NCBI GenBank assembly: GCA_947481685.1 | Contig: CANKHA010000008.1 | Span: forward strand, 1 to 64,000 | DNA from: Bradyrhizobiaceae bacterium | GTDB taxonomy: Bacteria > Pseudomonadota > Alphaproteobacteria > Rhizobiales > Xanthobacteraceae | DNA length: 64,000 nt | Direction: 5' to 3' | Part shown: positions 57,250-64,000 of the stretch, one piece after another | Layout: each line of letters opens with the position of its first letter | Position numbering within the stretch: the stretch's first letter is position 1 | Translations under genes and position numbers: made by a program | The notes under the pieces: model-generated | What the model saw: only the letters and a program-made list of their open reading frames with translations | Database searches by the model: none | What the model was told of the DNA's origin: nothing

Positions 57250-58353
57250 GTGGAAATGATCAGGTCTGTCGGCAAGCGCCGGTTTCCGCTCGAGATCAAC
57301 GACCCGCAACCCTTGAAGCGATTTGAGGGGATGTGGCGAGTGGCGGCGCAGGTCGCCACAATTGGACTCTTCATTCTCGCGCTGATCGCAGCCATTGAAT
57401 ATGCGAGGCCGATCCTGTTGCCGGTGCTGTCGGCCTTCATGCTTGGCATGATGCTCGGCCCGCTAACCAATATTGCGTCGAGGGCAGGGATCCCGATCAC
57501 GATCAGTGCGATCGTGCTGTGGCTGGCGGTGATTGCCTTCTGCTACGGGCTGATCGTGTTGTTGTCCGCGCCTTTAATAGATTGGGCGGGCAAGGCACCT
57601 GACCTTGGCCAGACGATCCGGGACAAGCTCGTTCTGTTCGACCGGCCGTTGTCAGCGGTTCAGGAATTGCGCAGCGCGATTTTTCCGAAGTCGGGCGATC
57701 AGCCGGAAGCGGGCCTGAGCTTTGTTACAGTTCTCCAGGCCGCTGTGACCTTCGTGACGCCGGCCATCGGGCAAATGGTCATCTTCTTCGGAACGTTGTT
57801 CTTCTTCCTGCTCGGACGTGCGCAGTTGCGCCATGTGCTGGTCGTGATCTTTGCGAACCGGGACGCCAGATTGCGGATGATGCGCATTCTGAACGATGTC
57901 GAGCGTAATCTGACGAGCTATCTAAGCCTGGTGGCGGTCATCAATCTCGCCGTCGGTGTTATGGCTTTCGCTGTCGCCACCATCGTTGGACTTCCCAACC
58001 CGCTAGTATGGGGAGTTCTCGGATTCCTGTTTAATTTCGTGCCGTATCTTGGCGCGCTGATCATGCAGGTCGTGCTGCTCGTCGCTGGTCTGGTAGCATT
58101 TCCCACCCTCGGACAGGCGTTCATTGCACCTTTGCTCTATCTGGCTTTCACCACGCTTGAGGGCCATTTCATTACGCCCGCGGTCATGGGCAAACATCTG
58201 TTGCTGAATCCGCTGACGGTTTTCCTGGCGCTGGTGTTCTGGACCTGGCTGTGGGGCCCGGTCGGCGCGTTGCTGGCGGTCCCGATCCTGATTGTGTCGA
58301 TGGTGGTCATCAGCCATCTTTTCCCCAAGGAAGAAACCACGCTCCCCGGCTAG
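57250..58353 (+). CDS. AI-2E/PerM-family membrane transporter
   Basis: A 367-residue protein with about eight membrane segments, matching the AI-2E (TqsA/YhhT/PerM) family, which covers putative exporters and Na+/H+ antiporter-like proteins; AI-2 transport is not proven for most. The family features are the N-terminal pair ILPVLSAFMLGMMLGPL and the C-terminal FVPYLGALIMQ, FTTLEGHFITPAVMGKHLLLNPLTVFLALVFW motif. The GTG at 57250 has a GGGGGAGA site at good spacing; the ATG at 57256 and a TTG at 57217 are alternatives. Confidence 0.87.
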   Translation: MEMIRSVGKRRFPLEINDPQPLKRFEGMWRVAAQVATIGLFILALIAAIEYARPILLPVLSAFMLGMMLGPLTNIASRAGIPITISAIVLWLAVIAFCYGLIVLLSAPLIDWAGKAPDLGQTIRDKLVLFDRPLSAVQELRSAIFPKSGDQPEAGLSFVTVLQAAVTFVTPAIGQMVIFFGTLFFFLLGRAQLRHVLVVIFANRDARLRMMRILNDVERNLTSYLSLVAVINLAVGVMAFAVATIVGLPNPLVWGVLGFLFNFVPYLGALIMQVVLLVAGLVAFPTLGQAFIAPLLYLAFTTLEGHFITPAVMGKHLLLNPLTVFLALVFWTWLWGPVGALLAVPILIVSMVVISHLFPKEETTLPG

Positions 58354-58437
58354 AAGGGTGTGCAACGTGCGTTTCGCGCTCTGGCGTGCCTTGTTTTCCC
58401 GGGCTAAACACGACGTGGGGATCGTCAAGGGGACTTC

Positions 58438-58968
58438 ATGGATTTCACAAGTTTTGCGCAGGACGTCATCAATTTCGTCCGCGTGCATCAGTCTTGGGGC
58501 GCGCCCATTGTTTTCGCGCTCGCCTTCGGGGAATCGCTGGCGTTTCTGTCGCTGCTCCTTCCGGCGTGGGCGGCGCTGGTCGGCATTGGCGCTCTGATCG
58601 GAACAAGCGGCATCAGCTTTTGGCCGATCTGGGTGGCCGGCGCCATTGGGGCGACGTTGGGCGATTGGTTGTCGTACTGGATCGGTATGAAAATCGGACC
58701 CAAAGTCGCGCATATCTGGCCGCTGTCGCGCCATCCCGACATGATTCCCCGTGCCGAGCGCTTTCTGGAAAAGTGGGGCATTGCGGCGATCTTCATTGGC
58801 CGCTTTTTCGGACCGCTACGCGCGTCCGTTCCGCTGGCGGCCGGCATTTTTCATATGTCGTATTGGAAATTCCAGATTTCCAATGTTGCGTCGGCTTTCG
58901 TTTGGGCCTGGGTCCTGCTGCAACTTGGCGATGCGGGTTCCAAAATCTTCCAGATGTTGTGGGGTTAA
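58438..58968 (+). CDS. DedA-family (SNARE-associated-like) inner membrane protein
   Basis: A 176-residue protein with about five membrane segments. Landmarks: FALAFGESLAFLSLLLPAWAAL (re-entrant helix), GDWLSYWIGMKIG and IGRFFGPLRASVPLAAGIFHM, the conserved GRFxGPxR motif. DedA proteins flip or recycle lipid carriers such as undecaprenyl phosphate. It begins with ATG at 58438 after an AAGGGG site, 85 bases after the AI-2E gene. Confidence 0.93.
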   Translation: MDFTSFAQDVINFVRVHQSWGAPIVFALAFGESLAFLSLLLPAWAALVGIGALIGTSGISFWPIWVAGAIGATLGDWLSYWIGMKIGPKVAHIWPLSRHPDMIPRAERFLEKWGIAAIFIGRFFGPLRASVPLAAGIFHMSYWKFQISNVASAFVWAWVLLQLGDAGSKIFQMLWG

Positions 58969-59028
58969 ACTGGCGTCGCTGAAATGAAGAATACCGCCCC
59001 AAGGGCCGCCTTCTTTTAGCAACGCGGA

Positions 59029-59391
59029 TTAGCCGCCGGGTTGCTTCAGCCAGTCATTCATCTGCGCGATCTCTTTTTCCTGCGCTGCGATGATGTCCTG
59101 CGCAAGCTTCTTGGTTTGCGGATCCTTGCCGTAGGCAAGAACTACCTTCGCCATGTCGATCGCACCCTGGTGGTGAGGGATCATGCCGCGCACGAAATCG
59201 ACATCCGCGTTCCCGGAGAACTTGATGTCCATGCCTTCATGCATCTTCTTGTTGGCATCCTGAAAGGCCGCGGTCGACGGCGCGTTGCTGGTCGCCATCT
59301 GCATCGATTGATGCCCCGAATGGTCCATCTGCGCATGTGCGGACGGTGAGAGGAGCGCGATGATCGCGGCGGAAATCAGAGCGGCTTTCAT
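59029..59391 (-). CDS. exported DUF305 protein, Met/His-rich
   Basis: A 120-residue protein with a signal peptide (MKAALISAAIIALLSPSAHA). After the cleavage site, MDHSGHQSMQM suggests metal binding. The DUF305 (ferritin-like four-helix) motif is clear: DADVDFVRGMIPHHQGAIDMAKVVL-like, with HHQG, and AAQEKEIAQMNDWL. DUF305 proteins such as CopM bind copper. It faces argC divergently. No copper resistance genes are adjacent. Confidence 0.93.
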   Translation of the reverse strand: MKAALISAAIIALLSPSAHAQMDHSGHQSMQMATSNAPSTAAFQDANKKMHEGMDIKFSGNADVDFVRGMIPHHQGAIDMAKVVLAYGKDPQTKKLAQDIIAAQEKEIAQMNDWLKQPGG

Positions 59392-59711
59392 GGGAGGCCT
59401 CCAAGTGTTGCACGGCTATTAAAGCTACTCCGGTTACGGAGAACCAGTCGCTTTTGGCATTTATCGGGCAATCTTGACCCTGCGGCGGCGGGGGCGTATG
59501 AGCCCCGCCATGATGACGATTTGCCAAACGGCGTTTTTCCGCCGCCGCGCCTTCCGGGTGCCGGCGCGCGATCGTATTTGATCGTCTTGTGCCGGCGGAC
59601 AGGGCTCTGCGGCGCTTCTCCCCATCTCCCGCGGCTCCCGATCCGACAACGTGTTGTGCTTGGCGCAGCCGGGTTTTCGTGTGATGGGATAGGACAGTTG
59701 GAGACAGGGTT
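59392..59711. other. divergent intergenic region between the DUF305 gene and argC
   Basis: A 320-base gap holding both promoters. It contains a candidate argC promoter (59474-59502), and a 7-base-pair hairpin (GGCGGGG at 59487, CCCCGCC at 59503) overlapping that promoter. No ORF with coding character was seen in it. Confidence 0.5.
59474..59502 (+). promoter_or_regulatory. possible argC promoter
   Basis: -35 TTGACC at 59474-59479, a 17-base GC-rich spacer and -10 TATGAG at 59497-59502. The match is decent but unproven; the leader to argC would be about 200 bases. Confidence 0.3.
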
Positions 59712-60770
59712 ATGACCAAAAAGGCGACCATCGGCATCCTCGGCGCGTCCGGCTACACCGGCGCTGAGCTGGTGCGTCTGCTGCTGCGTCATCCGCGCGC
59801 CGAGATTGCGCTTCTGACCGCGGACCGGCGCGCCGGCATGGAAATGCGGGAGGTGTTTCCGCATTTCGCGCCTTTCCCATTGCCGAAGCTGGTTTCGCTG
59901 GAAGGCCTCGACTGGAAGGCAGCTGGTCTCGATCTTGTGTTCTGCGCGCTGCCGCACGGCACGACCCAGACGGTGATCAAGAAGCTGTTGGCCGATGCGC
60001 CGCAAACCAAAGTGGTGGATCTCTCCGCCGACTTCCGTTTGGCGGATGTCGAAGCCTATGCGCGCTGGTATGGCCACGCTCATCAGGCGCCGGAGCTGCA
60101 AGGCGAGGCGGTCTACGGCCTGAGCGAGCACTACCGGCGCGACGTCAAGAAAGCGCGGCTGGTCGCAAACCCCGGTTGCTACACAACCACCGCGGAGCTT
60201 CCTCTCATTCCGCTGCTGAAAGCCAAGGCGATCGAAACCGACGAGATCGTGGTCGATGCCAAGTCCGGCATGACCGGCGCGGGCAGGGCAGCCAAGGAAG
60301 CGATGCTGTTTTCCGAAGTGTCCGAAGGCTTCAACGCTTATGGCGTCGGCAAGCACCGGCACATGGCGGAGCTCGACCAGGAATTCTCCAAGGCTGCGGG
60401 CCGCGAGGTGGTCGTGAGCTTCACGCCGCATCTGGTGCCGATGAACCGCGGCATCCTGTCGACCATCTATGTGCGTGGCCGGCGTGGCCGGAGCGCGCAG
60501 GATCTGCATGCGATCCTGACCGAAGCCTACGACAAGGAAGCCTTCGTCCACGTTTTGCCGTTCGGTGAAACTCCGCACACGCGGCATGTGCGCGGATCGA
60601 ACATGACCATGATCGGTGTCGTGGCAGATCGCATCGACGGTCGCGCCATCATCGTCTCGGCGCTGGACAATCTGGTGAAGGGTGCTTCCGGTCAGGCCGT
60701 GCAGAATATGAATCTGATGCTCGGTTTCCCAGAGACTACCGGCATCGAGCAGATCGCGCTGTTTCCATAA
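59712..60770 (+). CDS. argC: N-acetyl-gamma-glutamyl-phosphate reductase
   Basis: A 352-residue NADPH-dependent enzyme for arginine synthesis (third step). Landmarks: IGILGASGYTGAELVRLLLRHP (NADP), the active-site Cys in VANPGCYTTTAELPL, SGMTGAGR, and GKHRHMAELDQEF near residue 215, then PHLVPMNRGIL. It has the usual length of the long-chain type I form. Starts with ATG at 59712 after GGAGACAGGG. Not next to other arg genes. Confidence 0.97.
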   Translation: MTKKATIGILGASGYTGAELVRLLLRHPRAEIALLTADRRAGMEMREVFPHFAPFPLPKLVSLEGLDWKAAGLDLVFCALPHGTTQTVIKKLLADAPQTKVVDLSADFRLADVEAYARWYGHAHQAPELQGEAVYGLSEHYRRDVKKARLVANPGCYTTTAELPLIPLLKAKAIETDEIVVDAKSGMTGAGRAAKEAMLFSEVSEGFNAYGVGKHRHMAELDQEFSKAAGREVVVSFTPHLVPMNRGILSTIYVRGRRGRSAQDLHAILTEAYDKEAFVHVLPFGETPHTRHVRGSNMTMIGVVADRIDGRAIIVSALDNLVKGASGQAVQNMNLMLGFPETTGIEQIALFP

Positions 60771-60790
60771 TAGCCGCGGCGCGCGTGAAG

Positions 60791-61156
60791 CTAATCGATT
60801 TGCGCTGCCCTGATATAAAAGGGCGCGCACACACGTGCAATCTCGGTTGCTTTTTCGTCATTCAAAAACAAAACGTCCAGGTGCTCTTTTGAACTAAACA
60901 TCGCCGAGAACACTTTGCTCAGGTCTCTTACCAAATCGGAGTCTGGCGGAGCGGACAAACACAGCGCAACACTATTAGGCGTTTTCTCAGCGTACGAAAC
61001 CTGAACCAAATAAGCCGATTCAACGCTTCGACGTTCTCTCAAAACTCCTTCGAGCCGAGATTTGAATTCTTGTTCTACTGGCCCATCTTGCTCGGCGATA
61101 AATCGCAGATGCCGCGTCCTAAATTTTCTGAAGAACTTAAATGGCCATCGCATCAA
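60791..61156 (-). CDS. small uncharacterised protein, possibly SseB C-terminal-like
   Basis: A 121-residue protein with a basic N-terminus (MMRWPFKFFRKFRTRHL) and then an alpha/beta segment (residues 40-121) with VESAYLVQVSYAEKTPNSVALCLS and HLDVLFLNDEKATEIARVCAPFYI. The pattern resembles the C-terminal domain of SseB-like proteins, but this is a weak impression. The base composition is AT-richer than its surroundings, suggesting acquisition. It lies 6 bases downstream of the next gene on the same strand. Confidence 0.5.
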   Translation of the reverse strand: MMRWPFKFFRKFRTRHLRFIAEQDGPVEQEFKSRLEGVLRERRSVESAYLVQVSYAEKTPNSVALCLSAPPDSDLVRDLSKVFSAMFSSKEHLDVLFLNDEKATEIARVCAPFYIRAAQID

Positions 61157-61162
61157 GCTTGC

Positions 61163-61672
61163 TCATATTTTTCGGCTGTCGTAAGCCCAATGCAGCAGGG
61201 CCTGCCGCTGGCGCTTGCGGCAAGTCAGTTCACCGGGCTCGCAGTTGCGCTTCACCTGCGTGACATGGCGCTGGATCAGTCTCCAGCGCCTGATCTGGCG
61301 GCGGTCTTCGTCCGGTAGCCGCCGGCCCATGTAGTAGCGGCAATACCACTGGAACCAGCCGCGCGGATCGTCCTCGTAGATCCAGCCTTTCTGGCGCCAG
61401 ACTGACAGCGGCTGGCTGGCATGAACGCCGAAGAAATTCAGCTCCGGATCGCGCTTGTCCTTCGCGAGCTTCGCGCCCGCGAACCAGGTCTCCGGAAACT
61501 CCTTACGGGTGTCCGTCATGTATTTGCCACCGAAGACGCCGAGCTTCAGCATTTCCTTTGGCGTCAATTGCGGCTGGAACTCGGGATCGAAATTGCGGCC
61601 CGCCGGTTCGGTGAGCGTGTAGCGATAGCCGCGCTGCATCTTGTCGCGGACGGTGACGGTCCTGGCTTTCAT
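61163..61672 (-). CDS. uncharacterised 169-residue basic protein
   Basis: No signal peptide or membrane segment. It has a short N-terminal region (MKARTVTVRDKMQRGYRYTLTEPAGRNFDPEF) and a central region rich in Trp and Tyr: YEDDPRGWFQWYCRYYMGRRLPDEDRRQIRRW, and HVTQVKRNCEPGELTCRKRQRQALLHWAYDSRKI at the end. This corresponds to a conserved hypothetical family of bacteria and fungi as far as I recall, function unknown. It lies 23 bases downstream of the ABC-transporter ATPase gene. Confidence 0.75.
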   Translation of the reverse strand: MKARTVTVRDKMQRGYRYTLTEPAGRNFDPEFQPQLTPKEMLKLGVFGGKYMTDTRKEFPETWFAGAKLAKDKRDPELNFFGVHASQPLSVWRQKGWIYEDDPRGWFQWYCRYYMGRRLPDEDRRQIRRWRLIQRHVTQVKRNCEPGELTCRKRQRQALLHWAYDSRKI

Positions 61673-61695
61673 CGCTCGATAACGCAGGACGGCGA

Positions 61696-62424
61696 TTAAT
61701 GTGCCAGAATCTTAGATAGAAATGTTTGGGCACGCTCGCTACGCGGCTTGCCGAAGAAATCCACGGTCTGCGCGTCCTCCACGATCTCGCCGCGGTCCAT
61801 GAACACAACCCGTTTGGCGACTTCGCGCGCAAAACCCATTTCGTGCGTGACCACCATCATGGTCATGCCTTCAGAGGCGAGAGCGACCATAACATCCAGC
61901 ACTTCCTTGATCATTTCGGGATCCAGCGCCGAGGTCGGTTCGTCGAACAGCATGGCGATGGGGTCCATGGCAAGCGCGCGGGCGATGGCGACGCGCTGCT
62001 GCTGGCCGCCGGACAATTCGCCGGGATATTTGTTGGCGTGTGCGGACAGGCCGACGCGATCGAGCAGCGCGAGACCCTTCTTCATGGCTTCGTCTTCGCT
62101 GCGGCCGAGTACCTTGATCTGCGCGATGGTGAGATTGCGTTTTACAGACAGATGCGGGAACAGCTCGAAGTGCTGGAACACCATGCCGATGCGTGCGCGC
62201 AATTTCGCCAGGTCCGTTTTCTTGTCTTTCACGGAAATACCGGCGACGGTGATTTGTCCCTGCTGAAACGGCTCCAGCGCGTTGACGGTTTTGATAAGCG
62301 TCGATTTGCCCGATCCGGATGGGCCGCAGACCACCACCACTTCGCCCTTGGAGACGTTTAGGGTGCAGTTCTTGAGCACCTGAACAGGGCCGTACCACTT
62401 GCTGACATTATCCATTTCGATCAT
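61696..62424 (-). CDS. polar amino-acid ABC transporter ATP-binding protein (GltL/GlnQ-like)
   Basis: A 242-residue ABC ATPase. Motifs: Walker [11 protein letters not shown]-loop [12 protein letters not shown], signature [17 protein letters not shown], Walker [15 protein letters not shown], and H-loop VVTHEMGF. It belongs to the polar amino acid (glutamate/aspartate/glutamine) family, and energises the two permeases encoded just upstream. The ATG at 62424 is selected because it gives the standard start [12 protein letters not shown]; an upstream frame extension is ignored. Confidence 0.94.
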   Translation of the reverse strand: MIEMDNVSKWYGPVQVLKNCTLNVSKGEVVVVCGPSGSGKSTLIKTVNALEPFQQGQITVAGISVKDKKTDLAKLRARIGMVFQHFELFPHLSVKRNLTIAQIKVLGRSEDEAMKKGLALLDRVGLSAHANKYPGELSGGQQQRVAIARALAMDPIAMLFDEPTSALDPEMIKEVLDVMVALASEGMTMMVVTHEMGFAREVAKRVVFMDRGEIVEDAQTVDFFGKPRSERAQTFLSKILAH

Positions 62425-62437
62425 GGGCGGGTCCTGC

Positions 62438-63130
62438 TCAGCGGATGATGGCGATGCGGCGATTAAGCCGGCGAACTGCGGTTGATGCCGCAAATGAAAT
62501 CAGGAAATAGACGACGGCTGCGAAGAGATACATCTCGACCAGCCGGCCATCGCGTTGCGCCACTTTTGAAGCAGCGCCGAGGAAGTCGGGAATCGAGAGC
62601 ACATAGACCAGCGATGTGTCCTGAAACAGGATGATGGTCTGCGTCAGCAGCACCGGCACCATGTTGCGGAAGGCCTGGGGCAGAACGACGTAGGCCATCG
62701 TCCGGGGGTAATTCATTCCCAGCGCCTGGGCCGCGGCAGTTTGCCCGCGTGAGACCGATTGTATGCCGGCGCGCATAATCTCCGAAAAGAAAGCCGCCTC
62801 GAACAGCGCGAAGGTAATGAGCGACGACGCGAATGCGCCGATGCGCATGGGGTTTGCCGAACCCGTTATCCATTGCCCGATGTAAGGCACAAGGAAATAG
62901 AACCAGAAGATCATCAGCACCAGCGGCACCGAACGCATCAGGTTCACATAGCCGGCGGCGAACAGCACAAGCGGCGGAAATCCCGAAAGACGCATCAGCG
63001 CGAGGGCGGTGCCCCAGGTGACGCCGATCAGCGTAGCCAACACCGTCAGCGTGATCGTGAATGTCATGCCGTCCAGGAACAGGTATGACAGCGACCGGTA
63101 GATTACGTTGAAATCGAAATCACTGAACAC
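62438..63130 (-). CDS. amino-acid ABC transporter permease (GltK-like)
   Basis: A 230-residue membrane protein with about five helices of the HisMQ/GltJK family; the EAA loop is [32 protein letters not shown]. It starts 10 bases inside the end of the preceding permease gene (reverse strand 63120-63130), so translation is coupled, and the ATPase gene follows 13 bases after its end. Confidence 0.94.
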   Translation of the reverse strand: MFSDFDFNVIYRSLSYLFLDGMTFTITLTVLATLIGVTWGTALALMRLSGFPPLVLFAAGYVNLMRSVPLVLMIFWFYFLVPYIGQWITGSANPMRIGAFASSLITFALFEAAFFSEIMRAGIQSVSRGQTAAAQALGMNYPRTMAYVVLPQAFRNMVPVLLTQTIILFQDTSLVYVLSIPDFLGAASKVAQRDGRLVEMYLFAAVVYFLISFAASTAVRRLNRRIAIIR

Positions 63131-63899
63131 CGCGTAACCTCATGCGCTGGAGCAATGAGGGCTTCTTGATGCGCCCGCCAAGATATCCGGGAATGGCAAG
63201 GCCGCGTTCAAGCCTTCGCATGCCCTCGGTCACGATAATGTTGATGACGATGTAGATAATCGTCGCTGCCGTGAAGGCCTCGAAGGTCTGGAAGGAATAT
63301 TCAGACATTTCCCTGGCGCGAGCGGTCAGCTCCATCAAGCCGATGGTGAGAACAACAGAGCTGTTCTTGATGGTGTTGATAAATTCCGACGTCAGCGGCG
63401 GCAGCATGATGCGATAAGCATTCGGCAGCAAGACGTAACGATAGGTCTGCGGCAGCGTGAGGCCCATCGCAAGGCCCGCGGCCCGCTGGCCGCGCGGCAG
63501 GCTGTTGATGCCCGCGCGTACCTGTTCGGCCACGCGCGCGGAGCTATACAGGCCCAGCGCCACCACACCCGTATAAAATGATGAATTCGGGAGCTGCTTG
63601 AGCCATGTGCCGACAGAATCCGGCACAAGTTCAGGCATCACGAAATACCACAGGAACATCTGCACCAGCAGCGGAATGTTCCGGAACAGCTCGACATAGG
63701 CGTTGCCGAAGCCGGAAAGCCATTTGTTCGGCGTTGTCCGCGCAACGCCGACCAGCGAGCCGAATGTCAGCGCGATGATCCAGGCAAAGAAAGCGGTGCA
63801 GAGCGTCCACCACGTGCCGTACATCAATAACTGGAAGTAGGTGTGCGCTCCGTCCGGCGAAACCTGCCAGAAAATGCCCCAGTTCCAGCGGTAGTTCAC
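63120..63899 (-). CDS. amino-acid ABC transporter permease (GltJ-like)
   Basis: A 259-residue HisMQ/GltJK-family permease. The membrane helices are around LCTAFFAWIIALTFGSLVGVA, LLVQMFLWYFVMPELV and YTGVVALGLYSSARVAEQVR. The EAA loop is RGQRAAGLAMGLTLPQTYRYVLLPNAYRIMLPP. The ending [16 protein letters not shown] is basic. It is preceded by the substrate-binding protein gene at the edge. Confidence 0.94.
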   Translation of the reverse strand: MNYRWNWGIFWQVSPDGAHTYFQLLMYGTWWTLCTAFFAWIIALTFGSLVGVARTTPNKWLSGFGNAYVELFRNIPLLVQMFLWYFVMPELVPDSVGTWLKQLPNSSFYTGVVALGLYSSARVAEQVRAGINSLPRGQRAAGLAMGLTLPQTYRYVLLPNAYRIMLPPLTSEFINTIKNSSVVLTIGLMELTARAREMSEYSFQTFEAFTAATIIYIVINIIVTEGMRRLERGLAIPGYLGGRIKKPSLLQRMRLRGVQ

Positions 63900-63931
63900 G
63901 ACAAAGCCCCCACGCCCTGGTTCGAAACGCT

Positions 63932-63959
63932 AACGCCGCCACCCGAAGGTGACGGCGTT
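63932..63959 (-). promoter_or_regulatory. hairpin with UUCG loop between binding-protein and permease genes
   Basis: The reverse strand reads AACGCCGTCACC, TTCG, GGTGGCGGCGTT: a 12-base stem with one mismatch and a UUCG-type tetraloop, 13 bases after the stop of the binding-protein gene. It has no following U-run, so it is likely an mRNA-stabilising or attenuating hairpin that lowers permease expression relative to the binding protein. Confidence 0.6.
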
Positions 63960-63972
63960 GGCTGTTTTACGC

Positions 63973-64000
63973 TTATTGGTAGTCTTTGGGATCGCCGCTG
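63973..64000 (-). CDS. partial: C-terminus of the amino-acid ABC transporter substrate-binding protein
   Basis: The right edge carries the last residues SGDPKDYQ and a TAA stop (63973-63975). The position before a GltJ-like permease and the DPKDY ending suit a glutamate/aspartate-type periplasmic binding protein. Only nine codons are visible. Confidence 0.6.

Noticed and set aside
57250-58353. Autoinducer-2 exporter as a specific function
   Set aside because: The family name covers many permeases; there is no luxS or other AI-2 gene in the window, so only the family is reported.
59388-60830. A 480-codon reverse frame across argC
   Set aside because: Shadow of argC.
1-64000. CRISPR arrays, tRNA or rRNA genes, prophage or transposons
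   Set aside because: No regularly spaced direct repeats, cloverleaf sequences or rRNA stretches were noticed, and no integrase or transposase is encoded. tRNAscan-type and CRISPR searches would confirm this.

Overview
The window is a GC-rich chromosomal segment of an alphaproteobacterium of the order Hyphomicrobiales (Rhizobiales), most like the Bradyrhizobium/Afipia/Rhodopseudomonas or Xanthobacteraceae side. The evidence is a complex I NDUFA12 subunit next to a DUF2155 protein and aat, class II (B12-dependent) NrdJ, an alphaproteobacterial RNase E with a large acidic insertion, an Irr-type iron box in front of a suf operon that starts with a cysteine desulfurase gene, and short palindromic intergenic repeats of the kind common in these genomes. 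No rRNA, tRNA, CRISPR array, transposase or integrase gene was seen. Most of the window is core genome.

Layout. 0.1-6.6 kb: an AT-richer ClpP-like exported protein, a histone-tail-like small protein, nrdJ and a ModA-like binding protein. 6.6-10.5 kb: a two-barrel outer membrane protein, NDUFA12, a DUF2155 protein, aat, and three palindromic repeats. 10.5-16.3 kb: a reverse-strand series aroQ-accB-accC followed by a CHASE3 histidine kinase (broken by one frameshift), a response regulator and a receiver-HisKA_2 kinase; a fourth signalling gene converges on it. 16.4-20.7 kb: a DsbA-like protein, an M48-TPR protease, an aminotransferase and a membrane protein. 20.7-38.4 kb: RNA, envelope and translation genes: rne, an AmiC-type amidase, PBP1A, prfB (with its programmed +1 frameshift), an M23 peptidase, bcp, a large AsmA-like protein, tyrS, anmK and an alpha/beta hydrolase.

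38.4-45.5 kb is the iron-sulfur assembly operon: cysteine desulfurase, sufB, sufC, sufD, sufS, a DUF59 protein and sufA. It lies behind a promoter whose -10 region abuts a 19-bp perfect palindrome matching the Irr iron control element. 45.5-48.2 kb holds a diguanylate cyclase and a DEAD-box helicase. 48.3-55 kb is the most accessory part: an EutA-like reactivase plus a double-cupin protein on the reverse strand, divergent from pobA (4-hydroxybenzoate hydroxylase), an MFS transporter and an exported beta-propeller protein. 55-64 kb: parE, an AI-2E-type permease, a DedA protein, a DUF305 protein, argC, two small uncharacterised genes, and a polar amino-acid ABC transporter whose binding-protein gene runs off the right edge.

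The genes best worth attention are the EutA/cupin pair with no ethanolamine ammonia-lyase nearby, the iron-responsive suf promoter, the prfB recoding site, the frameshifted kinase at a C5A5 run, the duplicated beta-barrel, and three convergent gene pairs that share a 4-base stop overlap. Assignments rest on reading the sequence and on family knowledge; no database search was possible.
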